Shown here one piece after another: positions 40,054 through 47,819 of a stretch of DNA of 64,000 bases. The first letter of the stretch is position 1. Each line of letters opens with the position of its first letter. Position numbers and translations under genes: made by a program. The notes under the pieces were generated by a model. That model was not told where the DNA came from. It searched no databases and worked only from the letters and a program-made list of their open reading frames with translations. Location: NCBI RefSeq assembly GCF_002283555.1, contig NZ_MVOI01000003.1:1719578-1783577 (forward strand), written 5' to 3'. This DNA comes from Rubrivirga sp. SAORIC476. Its GTDB lineage: Bacteria; Bacteroidota; Rhodothermia; Rhodothermales; Rubricoccaceae.

Positions 40054-41208
40054 GTGCGCCGCCGCCTCGCCCTCGTCTCCACGCTCCTCGTCGTGTCCGT
40101 CTCGGCGCAGACCGCTCCGCCCGCGGTCGTGCTCTCGGCCGAGGGGAAGGTCCACGCCGACGTCCGCGCCTTCCCCGGTGGACCTGTGGGCGAGGCGCCG
40201 GGGGTCCTCCTCCGCCGCGCCCGCATTGAGGTCACGGCCGAGGTCGACAACCGGTACCGGCTGGTCCTGGAGCCTGACTTTGGAGAGGGCGAGGTGGAGT
40301 TGAAGGACGGCTACGTCGAGGCCGACCTCGGCCGCACGCTGGCCGCACGCGTCGGCCAGTTCAAGACGCCCGCCGGGTACGAGTCGCTCCGGTCGTCGTC
40401 GGACCTCCGTTTCGCCGAGCGCGCGCTCCCGACGGCGCTCTCGCCCCGCCGCGACCTCGGCGCGATGCTGGCCTGGGAGACCCCACGCGCTGAGGTCCAG
40501 GTCGGCGTGTTCAACGGCGTCGCGGACGGGGGAAGCGCGGACGGCGACGACGGGAGCACGACGCTCGACGGCGCAGCACGCGTGTTCGGCTACCCGGTCG
40601 GCTCCGAAGCGACGGGCGTCCGCCTCGGCCTCGGGCTCGCCGTCGTCGCCGGGACCGAGCGGGGCACGGACGAGGCGTCCGCCCTCGACGACTACGAGAC
40701 GCCGGGCGGACGGGCGGTCTTCGCGTACGCACCCGGCGTCCGGGCGGACGGCGCGCGTCTCCGCGTGCTGCCCCAGGCCACGTTGAACGTCGGGCGGCTC
40801 CACGTTCTGGGCGAGTGGGCGCTCGCGCGACACCGGCTCGACGCACCCGACGGCCCCGCCGTGCTCGCGCACCGGGCCTGGCAGGCCGCGGCGTCCGTCG
40901 TGCTCGTGGGTATCGCCCGGGGCGACGGCCGGCCGATCCCGCAGCGCTCCGTGACGAAGGGCGGACCGGGCGCCGTGGAGGTCTCGGCCCGCGTCCACGG
41001 CCTGACGCTCGATCGTGACGCCGGTCCGCTGGCCCCGACGGCCAGCGCGCGGCGTGCGACCGCGGTCGGGGTCGCCGTCCACTGGTCGCCCGTCGCCCAG
41101 GCCCGCCTGGGACTGACGGCCGAGCGGACCGTGTTCGAGCCGTTCGGAGTAGCAGGCGCCCCGGAGCCCGAGACGTTCGTGACCCTCCGCGCTCAACTCG
41201 ACCTCTAG
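40054..41208 (+). CDS. Phosphate-selective porin O/P family outer-membrane protein
   Basis: A 384-residue protein starting at GTG, with a signal peptide (about 1-18, VVSVSAQ) and a Porin_O_P-like barrel. Typical segments are RRARIEVTAEVDNRYRLVLE, FGEGEVELKDGYVEADLG, RVGQFKTPAGYESLRSSSDL and RDLGAML. It ends in a strand with ETFVTLRAQLDL. It forms an outer-membrane channel, with anion or phosphate selectivity in better-known relatives. It is preceded by a three-part regulator box and followed after 4 bp by the response-regulator gene, so porin and regulator share an operon and probably autoregulation. Confidence 0.88.
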   Translation: MRRRLALVSTLLVVSVSAQTAPPAVVLSAEGKVHADVRAFPGGPVGEAPGVLLRRARIEVTAEVDNRYRLVLEPDFGEGEVELKDGYVEADLGRTLAARVGQFKTPAGYESLRSSSDLRFAERALPTALSPRRDLGAMLAWETPRAEVQVGVFNGVADGGSADGDDGSTTLDGAARVFGYPVGSEATGVRLGLGLAVVAGTERGTDEASALDDYETPGGRAVFAYAPGVRADGARLRVLPQATLNVGRLHVLGEWALARHRLDAPDGPAVLAHRAWQAAASVVLVGIARGDGRPIPQRSVTKGGPGAVEVSARVHGLTLDRDAGPLAPTASARRATAVGVAVHWSPVAQARLGLTAERTVFEPFGVAGAPEPETFVTLRAQLDL

Positions 41209-41212
41209 TCCC

Positions 41213-41887
41213 ATGCGCGTGCTCGTCGTCGAGGACGACCCTCACATCGCCGACTTCGTGACGACCGGCCTCCGCGAGGCCGGCTACGCCGTCGACCACG
41301 CCGCCGATGGAGAGGCCGCCTACGCGCTCTCCGTCAACGAGCCGTACGACGCGGCGGTCGTCGACCTCATGCTCCCCCGCCTCGACGGGCTGGGGCTCAT
41401 CGAGCGGATGCGGGGATCTGGCGTGGCGACGCCCGTCTTGATCCTCTCCGCGAAGCGGACCGTGGACGACCGCGTGACGGGCCTCCAGGCCGGGGGCGAC
41501 GACTACCTCACCAAGCCGTTCGCGTTCGCCGAGCTGTTGGCGCGCGTGCAGGCGCTCGTCCGCCGAAGCACGGGGACCGCCGAGCCGACGCGACTGGTAG
41601 CCGGGCCGGTCGCGCTCGACTTGCTGGCGCACCAGGCCACGCGGGCGGGCGAGACGCTCGACCTCCAGCCAAGGGAGTTCGCCCTACTGGAACTCCTGGT
41701 CCGCAACGCGGGGCGTGTCGTCTCGAAGACGGCCATCCACCAGAGTGTCTGGGACTTCGACTTCAACCCCACCACGAACGTGGTCGAGGTGCTGATTCAC
41801 CGGCTCCGGCAGAAGCTCGACGAGCCGTTCGAGCCCGCGCTCGTGCACACCGTCCGTGGGGCCGGGTATGTCCTCCGCACCCCCTGA
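41213..41887 (+). CDS. OmpR/PhoB-type response regulator
   Basis: A 224-residue regulator. The receiver domain has phosphoacceptor D51 (AAVVDLMLPRLDG) and the switch Lys in DDYLTKPFAFAEL. The C-terminal winged helix has LDLQPREFALLELLVRNAGRVVSKTAI and HTVRGAGYVLRTP. It resembles the QseB/PmrA subgroup. It is co-transcribed with the porin upstream and the overlapping kinase downstream. The GYAAGG triplets upstream of the porin and of the PepSY gene are its most likely targets. Confidence 0.94.
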   Translation: MRVLVVEDDPHIADFVTTGLREAGYAVDHAADGEAAYALSVNEPYDAAVVDLMLPRLDGLGLIERMRGSGVATPVLILSAKRTVDDRVTGLQAGGDDYLTKPFAFAELLARVQALVRRSTGTAEPTRLVAGPVALDLLAHQATRAGETLDLQPREFALLELLVRNAGRVVSKTAIHQSVWDFDFNPTTNVVEVLIHRLRQKLDEPFEPALVHTVRGAGYVLRTP

Positions 41888-43298
41888 TCGCCCGCGGCCG
41901 GGGCGCCCCGGCGTCGTGCGGGCGTGGCGGCGGCGGCCGTTCGGCGTCCGCCTGGCGCTCGGCTACGCGGCCCTCTTCGCGCTCAGCGCGGGCGTCCTGC
42001 TCGGGATCGCGTACGCCGCGCTCGGGCTCGTCTTGGTGCGCCAGGACGCGGCCTACCTCCGCGACCAGCTCGGCGCGGTCGAGCAGATCTACGCCCGCGA
42101 CGGCCTCGATGGCGTCCGCCGCTATGCCGCCGCGCTCCAAGAGGACGACCGGGGCGAGGAGGTCCTGATCCGGATCGCCGACGCCGACAACGCCGCCCGG
42201 CTCCTCGTCCTGCCCGACGCGTGGCAGCAGAGCGACTTCGGCGTGCTCGACGGCCCGTCCGAGGCGCCGATCCCGCGCGAGATTGCGAACGCGCGCGAGG
42301 GCCAGACCCTCGACGTGCTCACGCGACGGCTTCCGTCAGGCGGGCGGCTCCAGGTCGGGCTGAGCTCGGACGAGCGCGAGGACACGCTCGAGGCGCTCCC
42401 CCGCGTCTTTCCCGTCGTCGCCGTCCCGCTCGTGCTGCTGGCGCTCCTGGGCGGGTGGTTCATGGCGAACCGGGCGCTCCGCCCCGTCCGCCGGCTCGTC
42501 GGCGCGCTGGAAGCGATGACGGCGACCGGCGACGTCCGCCAGCGGGTCACGTCACCGGAGGCCGAGGGCGAACTGGCCGACCTGTTCGCGCTGTTCAACC
42601 AGACGCTGGGGCGCGTCGAGGCGCTCGTCGTCCAGCTCGGGTCCACACTCGATGACGTGGCGCACGACCTGCGAACGCCGCTCACGGCCGTCCGGGGCAC
42701 GGCCGAGGTGGCCCTCTCCCGCGAGCGCGAGCCCGAGGCCTACCGGGCCGCGCTCGCCCGCGTCATCGCGGCGACGGAGGCCGCCGAGGGCACGCTCGAC
42801 ACGGTCATGGAGGCGGCCGAGGCGGAGGCGGGCACGCTCGCCCTCGACCTCACGCCGGTCTCGCTGGACGCCCTCGCCCGGGGCGTGGTCGACCTCTACG
42901 AGACAGCGGCGTCCGAGAAGGGCGTCGGGCTGACGGTGGAGACCGGCGGGGCCGGGACCGTCTCGGGCGACGAGCGGCGCCTCCGCCGCGCCCTCGCCAA
43001 CCTGGCCGACAACGCCATCAAGTACACGCCGCCGGGGGGGCGCGTGACGCTCACGGCCGGTCACGACGCGTCCGCAGTGTGGGTCGCCGTCGCCGACACG
43101 GGCGTGGGGATCGACTCGTCTGAGCTCCCCCGCGTGTTCGACCGGCTCTACCGATCCGAGCGGACGCGCCACGAGCGCGGCCTCGGACTCGGCCTCGGGC
43201 TCGCCCGCGCCGTCGCCGAGGCGCACGGGGGGAGCCTCACGGCCGAGAGCGTGCCCGGGCAGGGATCCGTGTTCACGCTCCGCCTGCCGACCGCCTGA
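41868..43298 (+). CDS. EnvZ/QseC-type sensor histidine kinase
   Basis: A 476-residue membrane kinase. The start at 41868 overlaps the regulator stop by 20 bp; a GTG at 41856 is an alternative. There are two membrane helices (about 28-58 and 178-202) flanking a roughly 120-residue sensor region. A HAMP domain follows (about 202-255), then a HisKA domain with H266 in DDVAHDLRTPLTAV, and an HATPase with NAIKYTPPGG, VADTGVGI and GLGLGLGLARAVAEAHGG. It senses an envelope signal and phosphorylates the adjacent regulator. The sensor region is acidic, with no recognised ligand fold. Confidence 0.93.
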   Translation: MSSAPPDRPRPGRPGVVRAWRRRPFGVRLALGYAALFALSAGVLLGIAYAALGLVLVRQDAAYLRDQLGAVEQIYARDGLDGVRRYAAALQEDDRGEEVLIRIADADNAARLLVLPDAWQQSDFGVLDGPSEAPIPREIANAREGQTLDVLTRRLPSGGRLQVGLSSDEREDTLEALPRVFPVVAVPLVLLALLGGWFMANRALRPVRRLVGALEAMTATGDVRQRVTSPEAEGELADLFALFNQTLGRVEALVVQLGSTLDDVAHDLRTPLTAVRGTAEVALSREREPEAYRAALARVIAATEAAEGTLDTVMEAAEAEAGTLALDLTPVSLDALARGVVDLYETAASEKGVGLTVETGGAGTVSGDERRLRRALANLADNAIKYTPPGGRVTLTAGHDASAVWVAVADTGVGIDSSELPRVFDRLYRSERTRHERGLGLGLGLARAVAEAHGGSLTAESVPGQGSVFTLRLPTA

Positions 43299-43338
43299 AC
43301 ACCGCGAGAGGAGCGGACCCGAGAAAGCTGTCGGATCT

Positions 43339-43366
43339 GTAAGGGACTCGCAAGGGACGGGTAAGG
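43339..43366 (+). promoter_or_regulatory. Three direct repeats GYAAGG, 11-bp period (second response-regulator box)
   Basis: GTAAGG, GCAAGG and GTAAGG start at 43339, 43350 and 43361 with the same 11-bp spacing as the box before the porin gene. It lies 65 bp before the PepSY gene start, pointing to a second promoter controlled by the regulator encoded between the two boxes. Confidence 0.75.
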
Positions 43367-43431
43367 GCGCCTGGGTAGGAGGGTACACCGAGTCCCGGCC
43401 CTGTGCGGGTCGTCTGCACGTCTCCAGTCCC

Positions 43432-43758
43432 ATGAAGCTCCCCGCCCTCCTCCCCATCGCCACCCTCGCCCTCGGCACAACCGCCTGCGCCTCGTCGCCC
43501 GATGTGGACTGCGGTCCCATCACAGGAACGATCCCGGTCGCGGACGGCCAGGCCACGGCCGATCTCGCCCGCGTCCAGGTGGCCGATGCTCGTGCGGCCG
43601 CCCTCGCGGCCACGCCCGGCGCCGCCGTCACCGACGTCGACCTCGACGAGGAGGACGGCTTCCTGGTCTACGAGGTCGAGCTCGCGCAGGACCGCGCCGC
43701 GTTCGACGTGGTCGTGGACGCGGGCTCGGGCGAGGTCTTGTGCTCCGAACGCGACTAG
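43432..43758 (+). CDS. Small PepSY-domain lipoprotein
   Basis: A 108-residue lipoprotein (signal TLALGTTAC, lipidated Cys19). It has one PepSY-type domain (about 45-105): VADARAAALAATPGAAVTDVDLDEEDGFLVYEVELAQD followed by VVVDAGSGEVL (shown in parts of one continuous stretch). PepSY proteins are periplasmic and are often encoded beside two-component systems, where they may bind the sensor or peptides. Cysteines at both ends of the mature region (VDCG, VLCS) may form a disulfide. It is controlled by its own GYAAGG box. Confidence 0.88.
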   Translation: MKLPALLPIATLALGTTACASSPDVDCGPITGTIPVADGQATADLARVQVADARAAALAATPGAAVTDVDLDEEDGFLVYEVELAQDRAAFDVVVDAGSGEVLCSERD

Positions 43759-43769
43759 CCCCCGATCCC

Positions 43770-44642
43770 ATGAACGTCTCTCCCCTCCTCGCCGCCTGCC
43801 TCGGCCTGGCCCTCTCGGCCTGCGGTCCCGAGGCGCCCACCGACACCGCGCTCGCCACGTCCGCCCCGTCGGCTTCCCCCGTGTCGGCCGTCTCCGAGCC
43901 GTCCACCCCGTACCGCTTCGACCAGCCCGACGCCCGGTTCGAGATGCCCGCCGACCTTGTCGAGATCTCGGCCCTCACCGTCCTGGACGACGGCCACCTC
44001 GGTGCCGTCCAGGACGAGGACGGGGACCTCTACGTGCTCTCGGCCGAGACCGGCCGGGTAACCGCCGTCGTCCCGTTCGGGCCGCCCGGCGACTACGAGG
44101 GTGTCGAACGCGTGGGCGACCGCCTGTTCGTGCTCCGCGCCGACGGGGCCGTCCTCGAACTCGACGGGTGGGCGGGCCCCGAGGCGCGCGCGACCGTGTA
44201 CGAGACCGGCCTCGGCGCGAAGGACTGCGACGCCGAGGGCCTCGGCGCCCGCGACGGCCGCCTGCTCATCGCGTGCAAGGAGGACGACGGCGACGACCGC
44301 AGCCGCGTCTACGCCTTCGACCTCGCGGCGAACGCGCTCGTGCCCACGCCCATCCTGGCGCTCGACCGGGACGACGTGCCCGGCGATGACAAAAAGCTCC
44401 GTCCGTCGGCGCTGGCGGTCCACCCCATCACCGGCCACACCGTCGTGCTGTCCTCGAAGCGGGAGGCCCTGGTCGTCCTCGACGCCGACGGCGCCGTCGT
44501 GGACGTGTGGGACCTCTCCCCGGCGGGCCTCGAACAGCCGGAGGGGCTGGCGTTCCTCCCGAACGGCGACGCGCTCGTCTCCAGCGAGGGGACCGACGGC
44601 CCGGCCGTGGTCCTCCGGTTCACCTACCGGTCCGCCCCGTGA
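43770..44642 (+). CDS. SdiA-regulated-family beta-propeller lipoprotein
   Basis: A 290-residue lipoprotein (LGLALSAC, Cys18) with an SdiA-regulated/phytase-like propeller. Motifs include LVEISALTVLDDGHLGAVQDE, YEGVERVGDRLFVL, KDCDAEGLGARDGRLLIACKE, LRPSALAVHPITGH and EGLAFLPNGDALVSSEG. Related proteins include CarP of Pseudomonas aeruginosa, a calcium-responsive propeller controlled by the CarSR two-component system. It is 11 bp after the PepSY gene, so both likely answer to the local regulator. Enzymatic activity is unknown. Confidence 0.88.
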   Translation: MNVSPLLAACLGLALSACGPEAPTDTALATSAPSASPVSAVSEPSTPYRFDQPDARFEMPADLVEISALTVLDDGHLGAVQDEDGDLYVLSAETGRVTAVVPFGPPGDYEGVERVGDRLFVLRADGAVLELDGWAGPEARATVYETGLGAKDCDAEGLGARDGRLLIACKEDDGDDRSRVYAFDLAANALVPTPILALDRDDVPGDDKKLRPSALAVHPITGHTVVLSSKREALVVLDADGAVVDVWDLSPAGLEQPEGLAFLPNGDALVSSEGTDGPAVVLRFTYRSAP

Positions 44643-44982
44643 GCCCGTCCGACCCCGACGCCCGCTCTGCCATCGGGACTTCGTACGAGGTCCCGATGGT
44701 CGACGCCGCCCGCCCGATGCCGGAGAGCCCCGCGCCGGACCTCCCCGGTCGTCCCCGCGACGAGGGGTGTTCGCCGAGGTCTGCCTCTCCCCCACCCGAG
44801 GCCGAGGCGGGCGGGCGGGCCGAGCGTGACCCCGCGCAGGCCCCTGACTGATCGCCACGCCTCTCGCGCCCCTCGGCTCCGTGCACGATGCGCGCTCACG
44901 GGACGGCCGAGAAGCGAAGAGACCGGGTGGGGAGACATCACCGCGGCGCGGCGTAGGAGACCCGTTCTACGTCCCCCCACCC
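44643..44982. other. Intergenic region, 340 bp
   Basis: It holds a 30-bp near-perfect palindrome (44670-44699) and a half copy of the interspersed repeat (GAGGCCGAGGCGGG near 44798-44811). I tried to fit it to riboswitch classes known upstream of K+ transporters and saw no convincing match. The antiporter promoter should lie here. Confidence 0.5.
44670..44699. promoter_or_regulatory. 30-bp near-perfect palindrome
   Basis: CCATCGGGACTTCGT and its near-complement ACGAGGTCCCGATGG meet with no spacer; only one T-G pair breaks symmetry. It starts 28 bp after the SdiA-regulated lipoprotein gene. It may be a dyad operator or a 3'-end hairpin, but no T tract follows. Confidence 0.55.
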
Positions 44983-46794
44983 ATGCCGTCCGTCGCCGCC
45001 GGAATGCTCCTCGTCGGCGCGCTGGTCGCCCTCGGGGTCGCGTCGAGCCGCGTCTCGGCCCGCCTCGGGCTGCCCGTCCTGGTCCTGTTCATGGGCGTGG
45101 GGATGGCAGCGGGGTCCGAGGGCCTGGGGGGCGTGCCCTTCGAGGACTATGGTCTCGCGAACGCCGTCGGCACCGTCGCCCTCGCGCTCATCCTGTTCGA
45201 CGGCGGGCTCCAGACCCCGCTCGCGTCGGTCCGCGCGGCGTGGCGGCCGGCGCTGGCGCTCTCGACCGTCGGCGTCGCGCTGACGGCCGGGCTGACGGGC
45301 CTGGCGGCCGCCTGGGTGCTCGGGCTCCCGCTCCTGCACGGGATGCTCCTGGGCGGCATCGTCGGGTCGACCGACGCGGCGGCCGTGTTCTCGGTCTTGC
45401 GGTCGAGCGGGCTCACGCTGCCCGACCGGCTCGGGGCCACGCTGGAGGTCGAGAGCGGGTCGAACGACCCGATGGCCCTTTTCCTCACGGTCGGGCTCAC
45501 GGGCCTGGCCGCCGGGGCCGCTCACTCGGCGGGGTCGCTCACCGTGCTGTTCGCGCTCCAGTTTGGCGTCGGCGCCGCGGTCGGGCTCGGGGTGGGACGC
45601 GCGGCGTCGTGGGCCGTCGAGCGGGCCGGACTCGACGCGCCCGGGCTCTACCCCGTGCTCGCGGCCGCGTTTGGACTTATCGCCTTCGGGGGCGCGGCCG
45701 TGCTCGGCGGGAGCGGGTTCTTGGCCGTCTACCTCGCCGGGATCGTGCTCGGGAACGGACGGCTCGTGTTCCGGCGGGGGACGCTCCTGGTCTTGGACGC
45801 GGCGGCGTGGCTGTCGCAGATCGCGCTGTTCATCCTGCTCGGCCTGCTCAGCTTCCCGAGCCGGCTGCTGGCAGTCGCGCCCGAGGGGCTCGTGATCGCG
45901 CTCGTGCTGGTGTTCGTGGCCCGACCCCTGGCGGTCGCCGCGTCCGTCCTCCCGTTCGGGTTCAGCACGCGCGACATCGCCTTCCTCTCGTGGGGCGGGC
46001 TGAAGGGGGCCGTCCCGATCACGCTCGCCACGTTCCCGTTGCTCGCGGGCGTCGAGGGCGCCGCGCTCCTGTTCGACGTCGTGTTCTTCGTCGTCCTGGT
46101 GTCGGCGTTGGCGCAGGGGTGGTCGCTCTCGGCCGTGGCCCGGTGGCTGGGCATCGGCCGGCCGGCCGCTCCGCCGCCGTCGGTCCGCGTCGAGGTCCAC
46201 GCGCTCCGGCACCTCAACGGCGACGTCGTCGACTACACCGTGGCCCCCTCGGCGCGTGTGGCCGGGCAGACGCTCCGCGACCTCGCGCTGCCGGACGGGG
46301 CCGCCGTCATGCTGGTCGTGCGCGGCGAAGCCGTCGTCGTCCCCCGAGGCACAACGGCGCTCCGCCCCGGCGACCACGTGTTCATGGCTGTGCGGACGGA
46401 CCTCCAGCCTCTCATGGACCGCCTGTTCGACCCGGACGCCCGGACGCCTCCGCTGGCGCCCGACCTCGCCGTCGAGTTCGTGAGGACGACCACGTTCGGC
46501 CAGCTCCACCGCTTTTTCGGGCTGCCCGCCCCGACGTGGTCGGAGCGGACGTTGGACGACGCCCTCGGCGACGACACACCTCACCTCGGGCCGTTCATGC
46601 TCGCCCCCGGCTCGGAGCCGGACCTCGCCCGGCTCACGGTCGCCCCTGTGGCCGCAGCGACCGACGAGGCGACCGAGGCGGACGATTCCGACCCGGATGC
46701 CGCCCCACACGATCCGGCGCCCGAAGCTCTCGGCGTGGAGCCAGAAGAGTCGGCTCCATACGGCCCAGGTCTGCCCCCTCTCCTCAGCCGATGA
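44983..46794 (+). CDS. nhaP2: CPA1-type K+/H+ antiporter with RCK_C domain
   Basis: A 603-residue transporter. About 12-13 membrane helices span residues 5-385, including [50 protein letters not shown] and the [21 protein letters not shown] motif. A TrkA/RCK_C domain follows (about 398-475, [22 protein letters not shown]). An acidic variable tail ends the protein. It is the layout of NhaP2/CvrA, which exports K+ (or Na+) in exchange for protons and limits ion build-up. Useful for a halophilic marine cell. Confidence 0.9.
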   Translation: MPSVAAGMLLVGALVALGVASSRVSARLGLPVLVLFMGVGMAAGSEGLGGVPFEDYGLANAVGTVALALILFDGGLQTPLASVRAAWRPALALSTVGVALTAGLTGLAAAWVLGLPLLHGMLLGGIVGSTDAAAVFSVLRSSGLTLPDRLGATLEVESGSNDPMALFLTVGLTGLAAGAAHSAGSLTVLFALQFGVGAAVGLGVGRAASWAVERAGLDAPGLYPVLAAAFGLIAFGGAAVLGGSGFLAVYLAGIVLGNGRLVFRRGTLLVLDAAAWLSQIALFILLGLLSFPSRLLAVAPEGLVIALVLVFVARPLAVAASVLPFGFSTRDIAFLSWGGLKGAVPITLATFPLLAGVEGAALLFDVVFFVVLVSALAQGWSLSAVARWLGIGRPAAPPPSVRVEVHALRHLNGDVVDYTVAPSARVAGQTLRDLALPDGAAVMLVVRGEAVVVPRGTTALRPGDHVFMAVRTDLQPLMDRLFDPDARTPPLAPDLAVEFVRTTTFGQLHRFFGLPAPTWSERTLDDALGDDTPHLGPFMLAPGSEPDLARLTVAPVAAATDEATEADDSDPDAAPHDPAPEALGVEPEESAPYGPGLPPLLSR

Positions 46795-46863
46795 CGGTGC
46801 GCGGCGGGGGTAGCACCGAGCCTCCCAGGACTCCACCGCCTGCGCCCTGGCGCGTTCCCGCAA

Positions 46864-47748
46864 TCAGCTACGCTTTGGGGGGACAGTCTTCAGCACGACG
46901 CTCCCCGGCCCGCGTCCCGACGACCGCCTGCCCGGCGGTGGGGCCAGCGGCGGTGTCGACGACGAGGCCGCGTCGGCAGACGGTCCGGCTTCGCCGATGG
47001 TGAAGTACTTCTCCTCGTGGAGGTGCGCCGCGTCGACGCCGGCGCGGCGCAGGATGCCGAGCGCGGCCTCGATCATGTTGGGGTTGCCGCAAGCATAGCC
47101 CGCGACCTCGTCGGCCGCCCAGCCGAGGCGGTCGAGGTGCTTGCGCAGCACGTCCTCGACGCGCCCGACCTCGCCTGCCCACTCGGGATTTGCCCATGGT
47201 CGGCTAATCGTCGGGACGGCCTCTACCCAGCCTCTCTCGGCGAGTCGTTCCAACTCGGCGCGGTACGGGCCGTGCTCGGCCGCGTGGCTGGCGCCATGGA
47301 TGACCAGGAAGCGATGCTCTGGCACGGGCGTACCCGTGTCGAGCGCCGCGGCGTGGGCTCGGATCATCGACAGGAAGGGCGCGATGCCGGTGACCGTGCA
47401 GGTCATCACGTGCCGCGTCCGCTCGACGTCCAGCACGAACTGGCCGACGACTTTCTTCCGGACCCAGACCGCGTCGCCCTCGCGGAGCGGCCACAGGAGC
47501 GGCGTCAGCGCCCCGTCCGCCACGTGCTCGATGACGAGTTCCACCAGCGGCTCGTGGGGCGCGCTGACGACGGAGTAGGCCCGCTTGACGATTGACCCGC
47601 GGGTGCCGGGCGCGGCCAGCGTGACGTACTGGCCGGGCTCGAACGACAGCGGCTCGGCCGGGCGGAGCCAGAACACGGCCAGGTCGTCGGTCACGTCGAG
47701 GCGACGCGCGACGGCCGCCTCGAGATAGCCGGGTGGCGGGGCGTCCAT
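46864..47748 (-). CDS. Ferredoxin/flavodoxin-NADP(+) reductase-like flavoprotein
   Basis: A 294-residue FNR-fold enzyme. The FAD site is IVKRAYSVVSAP (RxYS) after the beta-barrel segment FEPGQYVTLAAPGTRG. The NADP domain has TCTVTGIAPFLSMIRAHA, IHGASHAAEHG and YACGNPNMIEAALGILRRAG, with HLHEEKYF near the C-terminus (Fpr-type). It shuttles electrons between NADPH and ferredoxin or flavodoxin. The start is the ATG at 47748. A disordered Ser/Pro-rich tail of about 25 residues follows the usual end. Confidence 0.88.
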   Translation of the reverse strand: MDAPPPGYLEAAVARRLDVTDDLAVFWLRPAEPLSFEPGQYVTLAAPGTRGSIVKRAYSVVSAPHEPLVELVIEHVADGALTPLLWPLREGDAVWVRKKVVGQFVLDVERTRHVMTCTVTGIAPFLSMIRAHAAALDTGTPVPEHRFLVIHGASHAAEHGPYRAELERLAERGWVEAVPTISRPWANPEWAGEVGRVEDVLRKHLDRLGWAADEVAGYACGNPNMIEAALGILRRAGVDAAHLHEEKYFTIGEAGPSADAASSSTPPLAPPPGRRSSGRGPGSVVLKTVPPKRS

Positions 47749-47819
47749 GCCACAGTGTAGGGCAGCCGTGACGACCACGCGCCCGACGGCTGCTCCTCCC
47801 GGAATGAGACGGCGGCTTC

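Noticed and set aside
44643-44982. Riboswitch (c-di-AMP ydaO or manganese yybP type) ahead of the K+/H+ antiporter
   Set aside because: I could not match the conserved core elements of either class; only palindromes and GC-rich sequence are visible.
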